Part shown: positions 25,967 through 33,918 of the stretch, piece by piece
Layout: every line of letters starts with the position of its first letter
How positions within the stretch are numbered: the stretch's first letter is position 1
Assembly (NCBI GenBank): GCA_018650465.1
Contig: JABIFY010000112.1
Span: 1 to 64,000, forward strand
Source: Alphaproteobacteria bacterium
Lineage (GTDB): Bacteria > Pseudomonadota > Alphaproteobacteria > UBA2966
Direction of reading: 5' to 3'
Length of the DNA: 64,000 nt
Notes under the pieces: model-generated
Databases searched by the model: none
Told to the model about the DNA's origin: nothing
The model's input: the letters and a program-made list of their open reading frames with translations, nothing else
Made by a program: the position numbers and the translations under genes

Positions 25967-28825
25967 TTACTTGCCTCCCTTGCGGAAGTTGGCACCAAAA
26001 CGCGAAACCTTCGGCGGTTCAGGCATATTGGGTGGTGTCGACAAGACCGGGAATTGCGGCAGGGTTTCTTCTGTGCCTGCACTGGCCTTTTCGATTTTCA
26101 CCCGCACATCATACCAGGCCGCCTGCCCGGTCACCGGATCGGAGTTGGACAACTGCGTGCCGGTTTTGGTGGGCAGTAATTCGTCGATCAAATGGTTCAT
26201 CAAAAAGCCGTCTTTGACTTCGGATGATTTGGGATCGATGCGCCAGGCCCCACCGCGCTTGCCAATGGCATTCCAGGTCCAGACCGTATTGGTCTCAACG
26301 CCATCCATCAACTTGACCTGAACCTTGATCCGACCGGATCGACTGGTCAGCCAGGCCCAGTCATCGTCGACCAGGTCGTGCTTGGCGCCCAGATCACGGG
26401 AAATATACAAGGCGTTTTGGCCATGGATTTGCCGCAGCCAGGCATTTTGTGTGCCCCAGGAATGGTACATGACCATGGGTCGCTGAGTGATCGCATAAAG
26501 CGGGAATTCCTCAACCCCTTCGACGCGGGCCTCGAAAGTCGAATACCAGGTCGGCAGCGGATCAAAAGCCTCGTGGATACGGTCCCGGCGGTTATCCGGG
26601 GGCTGGATATCACCATGGCCGTCAGCGGCGAGACGAAACTTTTGCATTTCCTCGGAATATAGCTGGGCGATAATAGGTTCTTCGTTAACGATGAAGCCCT
26701 TTTTATGCGCGTATTCCAGATAGTCCTTGTTGACGTGTTTGTAGTACTGAATGTTGGCCGGGAATTCCTCCTGCCAGAAACACTGGTGCTTGATGTATTC
26801 CTCAATCTGGTGGGCGTTGGGCTCGCCGGTGCCGGTGTCTTTGCCGTCGCGCCCGCGCCAGCCCGCCAGCAAACCAATGCCGGGGCGGCGTTCGTGATAG
26901 GTAATGTAGTCGCGATAACCATCCGGGTATTTCGGCGTCCCGTCTTCATTGACCATGCCGTTCAGTCCCAGACGTGCGCCCAGGTCCAGCAAGACACTTT
27001 GAAAGGGCCGCACATCCCGGTCAGGTTCCATGACAGGCTGGCGGATGGCATCGCCTGCCGCGTGGGCCGTGCCGATGGGCCGATCCAGCATGGAGATACA
27101 GTCCCAGCGTTCCAGATAGGTCGTATCCGGCAGGATCAAGTCTGCATAGGCCACGGTTTCTGAATAATAGGCATCGGAATAAATAATGCGCGGAATTTTG
27201 TATTCGCCCGTATCCGCGTCCACATCCGTCAGCATCTTGATGGTTTCATCCGTGTTCATGGAAGAATTCCAGGCCATGTTGGCCATATACATGAACAGGG
27301 TATCAATCTTGTAGGGATCGCCCTTCCAGGCATTATTGATGACCATATGCATCATGCCGTGGGCGGCCATGGGGGCATCCCAGGAAAAGGCCTTGTCGAT
27401 GCGCTGGGGCTTGCCGTCATCGTCGATCAGCAGATCTTCAGGGCCGCGCGAAAAACCAAGATGCGGCCCGCGCAAAGGTGTATTGGGTGATACCTGATCT
27501 GGGCGTCCCGAGGGGCGCGGCAAGCTGTCGAGCCCTTTGGGATAAGGTGCCTTGAAACGCCAGCCACCGGGACAATCAACCGAGCCCAAAAGCAATTGCA
27601 GGATATGGATCGACCGGCACGTGTGAAAACCATTGGTGTGGGCCGATATGCCGCGCATGGCATGCATGCTGACCGGTCGGCCAATCATGGTTTCGTGTTT
27701 ACGCCCGGTCCAGTCGGTCCAGGGTTGTTCGATAACGATTTCTTCTTCGAAGGCGACGTGGGCCAGTTCTGTGGCAATGCGCTTGATCGTTGCCGCAGAC
27801 ACGCCGCATTGGTCTTCGACGGTCTCAGGTGCGTAACAATCATCAAGATAGCGTTCGGCCAGAATTTCGAAAGACGGTTTGACCTTGCGGCCATCCGGCA
27901 ATTCATAATGACCGTTCAGCGCCCCGTCGGCATCAGCCGAGGCCGGATCACCAAGGGCCCCTGTTGTACGGTCCCAGCATTGTGGCTTGCCATCTTCATC
28001 GCGGGCAAACAGACCATCATCAGCCGTACCAGGCGCATCAAACACCAGCCAGGAAGCATTGGTGTAGCGTTGGAGGTACCCCGCATCCACCTTGCCCGCC
28101 CGCAGCAATTCATGCACCAGCGACAATATAAACAAACCATCTGTTCCGGGTCGAATGCCAATCCATTCGTCGGCAATGGCGGAATAGCCGGTCTTGACCG
28201 GATTAACCGAAATATATTTGGCCCCGCGGGTCTTCAGTTTGCCAAGACCCCGCTTGATGGGATTGGAATCATGATCCTCGGCAACGCCAAACATCATGAA
28301 ATATTTGGTCTGATCCCAGTCCGGCTCGCCAAATTCCCAAAAGGCCGAGCCCATGGTGTAGAGACCAGCCGCCGCCATATTAACTGAACAAAAGCCGCCA
28401 TGGGCAGCGTAATTGGGGGTGCCAAATTGCTGGGCCCACCAGGATGTCAGGGACTGGCTCTGGTCACGGCCGGTAAAGAAAGCGAGCTTGCGAGGATTGG
28501 TGGCACGGGCGCGGGCCAGCCAGGCTGTGGCAATATCCAGCGCTTCTTCCCAGTCGATTTCCTTGAATTCACCTGAGCCACGCGGGCCAACGCGTTTCAA
28601 AGGCTTTTTCAGGCGGGCCGGGGAATTGTGCTGCATAATCCCGGCAGCACCCTTGCCGCACAACACACCCTGATTCACGGGGTGATTACGGTTGCCTTCA
28701 ATATACTTTATTTCGTTGTCCTTGATGTGGACCTTGATGCCGCAACGACAGGCGCACATATAGCACGTGGTATATTTGATTTCGTCTGCGCCCTCAGGCG
28801 ATAGCTCAATATTATGGTCTTGCAT
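25967..28825 (-). CDS. soeA: SoeA, molybdopterin-guanine-dinucleotide sulfite dehydrogenase catalytic subunit
   Basis: A 952-residue Mo-bisMGD enzyme from the chosen start. The N-terminal [4Fe-4S] motif is CYMCACRCGIKVH with the fourth Cys in VLCGKG. FTGRDQSQSLTSWWAQQFGTP and AHGGFCSVNMAA match cytoplasmic sulfite dehydrogenase SoeA, not DMSO reductase, and no twin-arginine signal is present. It oxidises sulfite to sulfate and feeds quinone through SoeB and SoeC. A TTG at 28897 and ATG at 28855 also open the frame; I prefer ATG 28825 because AGG lies 7-9 bases upstream and earlier ones have none. A 7-5-7 palindrome lies upstream. Confidence 0.88.
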   Translation of the reverse strand: MQDHNIELSPEGADEIKYTTCYMCACRCGIKVHIKDNEIKYIEGNRNHPVNQGVLCGKGAAGIMQHNSPARLKKPLKRVGPRGSGEFKEIDWEEALDIATAWLARARATNPRKLAFFTGRDQSQSLTSWWAQQFGTPNYAAHGGFCSVNMAAAGLYTMGSAFWEFGEPDWDQTKYFMMFGVAEDHDSNPIKRGLGKLKTRGAKYISVNPVKTGYSAIADEWIGIRPGTDGLFILSLVHELLRAGKVDAGYLQRYTNASWLVFDAPGTADDGLFARDEDGKPQCWDRTTGALGDPASADADGALNGHYELPDGRKVKPSFEILAERYLDDCYAPETVEDQCGVSAATIKRIATELAHVAFEEEIVIEQPWTDWTGRKHETMIGRPVSMHAMRGISAHTNGFHTCRSIHILQLLLGSVDCPGGWRFKAPYPKGLDSLPRPSGRPDQVSPNTPLRGPHLGFSRGPEDLLIDDDGKPQRIDKAFSWDAPMAAHGMMHMVINNAWKGDPYKIDTLFMYMANMAWNSSMNTDETIKMLTDVDADTGEYKIPRIIYSDAYYSETVAYADLILPDTTYLERWDCISMLDRPIGTAHAAGDAIRQPVMEPDRDVRPFQSVLLDLGARLGLNGMVNEDGTPKYPDGYRDYITYHERRPGIGLLAGWRGRDGKDTGTGEPNAHQIEEYIKHQCFWQEEFPANIQYYKHVNKDYLEYAHKKGFIVNEEPIIAQLYSEEMQKFRLAADGHGDIQPPDNRRDRIHEAFDPLPTWYSTFEARVEGVEEFPLYAITQRPMVMYHSWGTQNAWLRQIHGQNALYISRDLGAKHDLVDDDWAWLTSRSGRIKVQVKLMDGVETNTVWTWNAIGKRGGAWRIDPKSSEVKDGFLMNHLIDELLPTKTGTQLSNSDPVTGQAAWYDVRVKIEKASAGTEETLPQFPVLSTPPNMPEPPKVSRFGANFRKGGK

Positions 28826-28913
28826 TTGAACCTGTGACGTCCCCGGTGTTGGCATGAACGAGAATGGCAATAATGGCGGGCTTTTTGAAGTCGACAACGC
28901 ACATATATTACAT

Positions 28914-28932
28914 TTTGCTTATATAAAGCAAA
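28914..28932. promoter_or_regulatory. Perfect 7-5-7 palindrome upstream of soeA, candidate operator
   Basis: TTTGCTT-ATATA-AAGCAAA, about 90-107 bases before the soeA start. The form (T-N11-A symmetry) suits a LysR-type or similar dimeric regulator, but none is encoded next to it. Confidence 0.5.
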
Positions 28933-28999
28933 TTCATTCCGTTATTTTTTGGAATTACTTCAACTCAGCCCTAATAACCGCAAAAGCGAGGTGCCTGAT

Positions 29000-29386
29000 T
29001 TATCGGCGGCAAATGGCGGTGGCCTGGGTTTTTCCCATGCTGGCCAGTTTCACCGTCACTGTCGCCTTATTGCCAACAATTTCCCAGAATTCGGTGCCCC
29101 GGATCGGGCAAACCAGACGGGCCACTTCGCCCTTGTCCATGGCACTCAAGCTATTCAGTTTGTTGGCTGCCGTGGCGCTGTACATATCGACGAGGATATC
29201 CAGCTTGCCTTTACCAATGACGGAGACTTCCTGGATTTTCCAGCCACTGTTCACAGGGACCTGCAGGTTTTCCTGCAACCAGGCAGCACCCTTGTCCGTC
29301 GCCTCGTCGTCCCCGCACGAGGAAAGAAAACCGGCGACAATGAGCAATATGGCGAGTTTCAAGGAGAATCGAATATTGCCGGACAT
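29000..29386 (-). CDS. Predicted lipoprotein, unknown function
   Basis: A 128-residue exported protein with a lipoprotein signal: hydrophobic LAILLIVAGF then the lipobox LSSC with Cys24 as acylation site and GDDEATDKG after it. The mature part (~100 residues) has no family I recognise. Two further cysteines, CPIRG and AICRR, may form a disulfide. It lies upstream of soeA in the same direction, 174 bases away with an operator-like site between. Confidence 0.72.
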   Translation of the reverse strand: MSGNIRFSLKLAILLIVAGFLSSCGDDEATDKGAAWLQENLQVPVNSGWKIQEVSVIGKGKLDILVDMYSATAANKLNSLSAMDKGEVARLVCPIRGTEFWEIVGNKATVTVKLASMGKTQATAICRR

Positions 29387-29515
29387 AACAGGGCCTCATT
29401 TATTGTTCGGTAAACTTCTTTTCTGAACAGCAATCATAACTGCCTAAAGGTTTCAGGACGGTAAAGCGTCGTCAATTACAGGTGCCACGAAATTACAGGT
29501 TCAGCAGGGCTTCAA

Positions 29516-29953
29516 TCAAGCCGTAATCCACTTGTCGTTGCCTGTGCAGACGCCCTTCTTGCGGGGTTTGGCGGACTGGCTTTCGATAATCGTTTTGCGC
29601 AGGCGCTTCAGATTGCCCTCATTGAATTTCAGGATCTTGCGCGAGCCTTCATTGGGGGCATATGACCGGGCCCAACGCATATGACTGACCGCCTTATCGA
29701 TCAGCGGCACCACTAACGTTGCCGGGGCCCGATCCAGATGCCCGCCGTAGTCCTGCCTCAGTTTCTGCAATTTATGGGCAGCGACCAGACTTTGTTGTTG
29801 GTGCAGGTTATACAGCCGGTTTGTGGCCTCGACTTCATTGGCCGACACCGGTCCGGTCCACAAGGCTAATCCAAATGACATTGCCGCCAGCAAAGACAAA
29901 ACAATCAAGCGCCCAAAAATGCTTCCGGTTCGAAATTGCGTTTTACCAGTCAT
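29516..29953 (-). CDS. Exported small protein, unknown
   Basis: A 145-residue protein with a Sec signal (residues about 14-38, ending VSANE). The mature region is helical and basic, with NRLYNLHQQQSLVAAHKLQKLRQDYGG resembling a coiled coil. No family recognised. Confidence 0.68.
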   Translation of the reverse strand: MTGKTQFRTGSIFGRLIVLSLLAAMSFGLALWTGPVSANEVEATNRLYNLHQQQSLVAAHKLQKLRQDYGGHLDRAPATLVVPLIDKAVSHMRWARSYAPNEGSRKILKFNEGNLKRLRKTIIESQSAKPRKKGVCTGNDKWITA

Positions 29954-30126
29954 ATTTCATCCGACATTATTTTCTCTAAATTCAGCCCACACCTGCAGGC
30001 GAGCCCACGGTTTGATAATAGTATACTAAAACACTTTGGACTGTCTGCAAATTTCCCTCTGAGAAAAACCGCTCTGATCACTGCATATGACTATGCAGAG
30101 TATGTGTTCACCAAAGAGGCAGCCAA

Positions 30127-30864
30127 ATGATCATGGATAAATCCAGCCAATACCCGAAAAACATCGCTTCACCTGTAACCATTGATCTGCTGGCAGCCCG
30201 AAGTAGCTACCGGGATTTTGGCGCAGCGGAAATATTTGTCGACCGGATCGACACCCAACTCATCGAAGTTTCGCCGGAAACAGCTGCTGCCAAACTGATC
30301 GTCGACTTGCTGTTGTTGTTGCCCCGGCTGGCCCCGCTCACCCGCTCACAGATCATCAGGCAGCGCCACCAGATCGTAGAGCCGATCAGATTGTTAATCA
30401 CCCCACTGATCTCGGGCGAAACGCCCTATCTGGAAGGTACAACAACCCCGGAACAAATGTTCATCAGCATGCTGAACTGGCTGAACAAAAATGGCCACAC
30501 GCGACGGCCTGAGAATAATAATATGTGCCGGGCGGGGATCGATGGACAAAGCTTTGCCTTTGATAAGGGCGTTCTTGCAGTCTATCTGACACTGGATGTT
30601 TTGCTGGACGGGGCAGACCTGCGCCAGGCCCTGAACGGTAGTGTCAAACTGAATATGCCGCAAATGTTCAACTGCCTGTGCCACTTGCTGCTCAGGTTTT
30701 CAGTCTGGCAGGAAATCGACAATATGGACATTCTGGATATCGCCGAAGCCCGCAGGAAACTGTTGTCTGACTGTTTGCGTCAACTGCATGACGATCGTGT
30801 CACACGCATGGATCCAGATCCCGCCTTGCCTGTCAGCCATAGCCCTGGAAAACCTTTACACTAG
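30127..30864 (+). CDS. Hypothetical protein, 245 residues, unknown family
   Basis: Starts at ATG 30127 after GAGG with a 7-base gap (an ATG two codons on is possible). No signal peptide and no clear membrane helix; the sequence is largely helical, leucine-rich (LIVDLLLLLPRLAPL, AVYLTLDVLLDGADL) and contains cysteines near NNMCRAG and FNCLCHLLLR. I do not recognise a domain. It is isolated: a divergent gene lies before it and the carboxylase genes begin about 190 bases after it. Codon use resembles the host. Confidence 0.6.
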   Translation: MIMDKSSQYPKNIASPVTIDLLAARSSYRDFGAAEIFVDRIDTQLIEVSPETAAAKLIVDLLLLLPRLAPLTRSQIIRQRHQIVEPIRLLITPLISGETPYLEGTTTPEQMFISMLNWLNKNGHTRRPENNNMCRAGIDGQSFAFDKGVLAVYLTLDVLLDGADLRQALNGSVKLNMPQMFNCLCHLLLRFSVWQEIDNMDILDIAEARRKLLSDCLRQLHDDRVTRMDPDPALPVSHSPGKPLH

Positions 30865-30888
30865 AGCGAGTTCGGATCAATCCGAACC
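30862..30888. repeat. TAGAGCG-type dispersed palindrome
   Basis: CTAGAGCGAGTTCGGATCAATCCGAAC contains GTTCGGAT and its complement around CA. A related CTAGAGCGATTCC... element lies at 41892-41920. The same CTAGAGCG lead-in with a variable palindrome suggests a family of small repeats. Confidence 0.55.
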
Positions 30889-30906
30889 GCATCTGTTCAT
30901 ATCTGC

Positions 30907-30989
30907 CTTGCATTGCAAGAAGTTAAGGACACCCTGTATTTTAAATAGAAGTTAAACCACCCTAATTAACCTGAAAGAATCTTTGCAAG
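30907..30989. promoter_or_regulatory. TTGCAA-type palindromes upstream of acyl-CoA carboxylase genes
   Basis: CTTGCATTGCAAG at 30907-30919 is a perfect 13-bp dyad, and TTTGCAAG occurs at 30982-30989, 69-76 bases before the gene start. TTTGCAA cores are the known sites of ScfR-type regulators controlling propionyl-CoA carboxylase genes in Rhodobacter (PccR), and an ScfR gene lies at 51421. The link is inference. Confidence 0.4.
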
Positions 30990-31057
30990 TTATCTGGTAT
31001 CACGTCCGCAAATCAGCCAACCTGTTAAAAATGAATTGATGGTTTGGGAGGTTGAAG

Positions 31058-32605
31058 GTGAGTTGGGAGTCAGCAATTGAGGAACTGCGCAGGCGCGAGG
31101 GTCTCGCCCGCCGCATGGGCGAACAGGTCAAAGTCGACCGTCATCATAATGCCGGTAAACTTGACGTCCGGCAACGCATCGATGCCTTGCTGGACAAGGG
31201 CTCCTTTCACGAAACAGGCTCGATTTCCGGCAAAGCTGAATATGACGAAGATGGTAACCTGGTCGACCTTCGTGCCTCCAATTTCATCATGGGTCGCGGC
31301 AAGATCAATGACCGGGTTGTCGTTGTCGCCGGAGACGACTTCACCGTACGTGGTGGTGCCGCTGATGCCTCCATTCGGGAAAAGCCGATCTTCGCCGAAC
31401 AAATGGCCAATGAATATCGCTTGCCCATCGTGCGTCTGATTGATGGCACCGGCGGTGGTGGTTCCGTAAAATCGCTGGAGATGGACGGCAGAACCTATAT
31501 CCCTGCCAATCCGGGTTGGGAATGGGTCGTGCGCAATCTGTCGACCGTGCCGGTTGTGGGTCTCGCCCTTGGTTCTGTTGCCGGTCTTGGTGCTGCCCGC
31601 GCTGTCACCAGTCATTATTCCCTGATGGTCAAAGGTCTTTCACAGATGTTCGTGGCCGGGCCGGTCGTGGTCGCCAGGGTCAGTGGCCCGATTACCAAGG
31701 AAGAACTTGGCGGATCAGAAATTCACACACGCAATGGCGCCATTGATGACGAAGTGACAAGCGAAGCCGAAGCTTTTGAGCGCACCGCCCGGTTCTTGTC
31801 CTACCTGCCCTCCTCCGTACACGAGCTGCCACCCCGTGGGCCGGTCACCGATGATGTTAATCGCCGCGAAGAAAGCCTGATTTCAGCGGTACCAGTGAAC
31901 AAGCGCAAAGTTTACAAGATGCGCAAGATCATCAATAGCGTCGTCGACGAAGACAGCTTCTTTGAAATCGGACGCCAGCATGGCAAATCGGCCATCACCG
32001 GCTTCGCCCGGCTTGACGGCTGGCCTGTCGCGATCCTTGCCAATGATCCCTATATCTATGGTGGTTCGTGGACAGCGGACGCCTCCCACAAGGTCACGCG
32101 GTTCATCGATCTTGCCAATACCTTTCATTTGCCTGTTGTGCATCTGGTGGATAATCCAGGCTTCCTGATCGGCCTTGAAAGCGAAAAGGCAGGCACTATT
32201 CGTCACGGTGCCCACGCACTGGCAGCGTTGTATCAGGCGGATGTGCCCTGGTGCACGGTCATTGTGCGCAAGGCCTTTGGCGTGGCCGGCGCTGGCAACA
32301 GCAATCACAGCAAACTCTTTTTCCGTTATGCCTGGCCTTCGGCGGATACCGGCTCTTTGCCCATCGCCGGTGGTCTGGAAGCAGCCTACAAGTCTGATCT
32401 GGAAGCCTCGGATGATCCGGACGCCTTGCTGGCTGACATCGAAGAACGGTTAACCCGTGTTTGTTCCCCCTTCCGCACAGCAGAAGCTTTTCGCATTGAG
32501 GAAATCATCGACCCCCGTGATACCCGTCCGTTGCTTTGTGAATTTGCCAATCTGGCAGCACCTTTGCGCAAACCAGGACCAGCCACGGCCCCCTACCGTC
32601 CCTGA
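31058..32605 (+). CDS. Acyl-CoA carboxylase carboxyltransferase (beta) subunit
   Basis: A 515-residue crotonase-fold carboxyltransferase that moves CO2 from carboxybiotin to an acyl-CoA. Typical features are ARRMGEQVKVDRHHNAGKLD, the GGAAD region near residue 105 and, in the C-terminal half, GRQHGKSAITGFARLDG and KAFGVAGAGNS. Propionyl-CoA or methylcrotonyl-CoA-type substrates are likely. I use GTG 31058, with GGGAGG 6 bases upstream; TTG 31052 has no room for a ribosome site. A separate 74-residue biotin carrier gene follows. No biotin carboxylase is nearby, so that subunit must be encoded elsewhere. Confidence 0.88.
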   Translation: MSWESAIEELRRREGLARRMGEQVKVDRHHNAGKLDVRQRIDALLDKGSFHETGSISGKAEYDEDGNLVDLRASNFIMGRGKINDRVVVVAGDDFTVRGGAADASIREKPIFAEQMANEYRLPIVRLIDGTGGGGSVKSLEMDGRTYIPANPGWEWVVRNLSTVPVVGLALGSVAGLGAARAVTSHYSLMVKGLSQMFVAGPVVVARVSGPITKEELGGSEIHTRNGAIDDEVTSEAEAFERTARFLSYLPSSVHELPPRGPVTDDVNRREESLISAVPVNKRKVYKMRKIINSVVDEDSFFEIGRQHGKSAITGFARLDGWPVAILANDPYIYGGSWTADASHKVTRFIDLANTFHLPVVHLVDNPGFLIGLESEKAGTIRHGAHALAALYQADVPWCTVIVRKAFGVAGAGNSNHSKLFFRYAWPSADTGSLPIAGGLEAAYKSDLEASDDPDALLADIEERLTRVCSPFRTAEAFRIEEIIDPRDTRPLLCEFANLAAPLRKPGPATAPYRP

Positions 32606-32649
32606 TTGCCATCAAATCATCTAATTGAATCCCAATACAGGAGGCCCGC

Positions 32650-32874
32650 TTGGCCCGCAAAGAAATTAAATCAGAAGTCGCCGGCACCGTCTGGCTGGTC
32701 GAAACAGAAGTCGGCGCAAAAGTAGCTGAAGACGATACCTTGATCGTGCTCGAATCCATGAAAATGGAGATTCCGGTTGATGCGCCACAGGCGGGTATCG
32801 TTGTGGAAATCCTCGTCGCGAAGGACGATCCGATTGAAGAAGGCCAAGCCGTCGCTATTATCGAAACGATTTAG
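32650..32874 (+). CDS. Biotin carboxyl carrier protein, small free-standing form
   Basis: A 74-residue biotinyl domain with the biotinylation motif ESMKMEIP (the Lys is modified). TTG start follows AGGAGG. It carries CO2 between the biotin carboxylase and the carboxyltransferase encoded just upstream, 44 bases away. Its stop overlaps the stop of the convergent reductive-dehalogenase-like gene by 4 bases. Confidence 0.9.
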   Translation: MARKEIKSEVAGTVWLVETEVGAKVAEDDTLIVLESMKMEIPVDAPQAGIVVEILVAKDDPIEEGQAVAIIETI

Positions 32875-33848
32875 GTGCTGCGCCTGCGGGCCAATTTTTG
32901 CACCAGGTTATCAGCGACACCAGGACGGCTCCAGGGGCAGACGGTTGTGCAGATTGAACAGCCGAGATGTTCATTGAAATAGGGAATGCATTTGTCGAAA
33001 TCTACCGACCAGCGTTCCACGCCACGCACATGAACCTTGCCAGAGCGTATTGCCCCAGGCACGCAGGCCTTTTCGCAAATTTTGCAATTGGCACAAAAAT
33101 CATCGACGCCGAATTCATCACTTTTTTGCGCCACCAACGGCATATCTGTCAGCACAGCACTGAGGCGAAAATTAGAGCCCAGGCGGCGGTTGATAATGGA
33201 GCCATGCTTGCCTAATTCACCAAAGCCACATTCAAGGGCAGGCGGTATCTGCACAAACTTTGCATGAGTGGGTGAGCCAAAGGGTTCGGCATGATACCCC
33301 TGTTCGCGGATCCAGCTGGACAGGGTGCGAGCCGTTTCAAGGACTTTGCCATAGATATTCAATACTTCAGCACCGGCGATCTGGCCCGGTACATTCAGCA
33401 TTTTTTCAAAATCTTGTTCACCACCGATCATGATCACCCAGGGGTCGGCAGGTGGGTCAAAGCGGTCATAGGTCCAGTCCGGATCAAAGGCCGTGATGCC
33501 CACAAGGTCTGCACCCCGATCCAGCGCTGCGGCCTCGACCAACTTTGCCCAGACATCCGGTTCATTTTCGACTGGCGTATCAGCCACATCGGACATAGGC
33601 GTATCAAAAATAACCTGTCGCCGTTGCAGGGCATCCAATACATCAACAATCAGGTCCTGGCTGCCAAACCACTTCTGCATTTTTCCGTGGGCGATTGAAT
33701 CCGGTTCCTGCCAATAGACCGGAGAGGGTCGGCGAAATCCGACTTCACCAACCCCGTTGATATCGTTGCCCGAAACATCCGGCACCAACGCCATCAAATC
33801 TTCATTGGGTGTATATTCATGGTCGATATCAGGTGAACGGGTTTTCAT
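32871..33848 (-). CDS. Compact cytosolic reductive dehalogenase (RdhA)-like Fe-S protein
   Basis: A 325-residue protein with two [4Fe-4S] motifs: Cys252, 255, 258, 262 (CANCKICEKAC) and Cys287, 297, 300, 304 (ending CSICTTVCPW). ECGFGELGKHGSIINRRLGS, AVLTDMPL and FGVDDFC, and W-x-V-D-F-D-K-C before the last cluster, follow the RdhA pattern more closely than the epoxyqueuosine reductase QueG. RdhA enzymes use cobalamin and two clusters to remove halogen. It has no twin-arginine signal and no membrane anchor gene beside it, so it would be cytosolic and probably not respiratory. Tyr166 lies roughly where the catalytic Tyr would be. Substrate unknown; a non-dehalogenating Fe-S role remains possible. 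Confidence 0.78.
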   Translation of the reverse strand: MKTRSPDIDHEYTPNEDLMALVPDVSGNDINGVGEVGFRRPSPVYWQEPDSIAHGKMQKWFGSQDLIVDVLDALQRRQVIFDTPMSDVADTPVENEPDVWAKLVEAAALDRGADLVGITAFDPDWTYDRFDPPADPWVIMIGGEQDFEKMLNVPGQIAGAEVLNIYGKVLETARTLSSWIREQGYHAEPFGSPTHAKFVQIPPALECGFGELGKHGSIINRRLGSNFRLSAVLTDMPLVAQKSDEFGVDDFCANCKICEKACVPGAIRSGKVHVRGVERWSVDFDKCIPYFNEHLGCSICTTVCPWSRPGVADNLVQKLARRRST

Positions 33849-33918
33849 GGTGTGTTCGCCTATCTGTTATCCAGAACAAAACTTTATCAAGCAGGCTCCC
33901 CAGGTGCAAACGATTGCC

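Noticed and set aside
27596-28387. 263-codon frame opposite soeA
   Set aside because: Antisense to a conserved molybdopterin enzyme; no start signal or family.
24266-28825. DMSO reductase (DmsABC) assignment for the molybdopterin operon
   Set aside because: The catalytic subunit lacks a Tat signal and its FTGRDQSQSL and AHGGFCSVNMAA blocks match SoeA.
32871-33848. Epoxyqueuosine reductase QueG
   Set aside because: QueG has a longer inter-cluster region and different motifs; the GFGELGKHG and TDMPL blocks follow RdhA.
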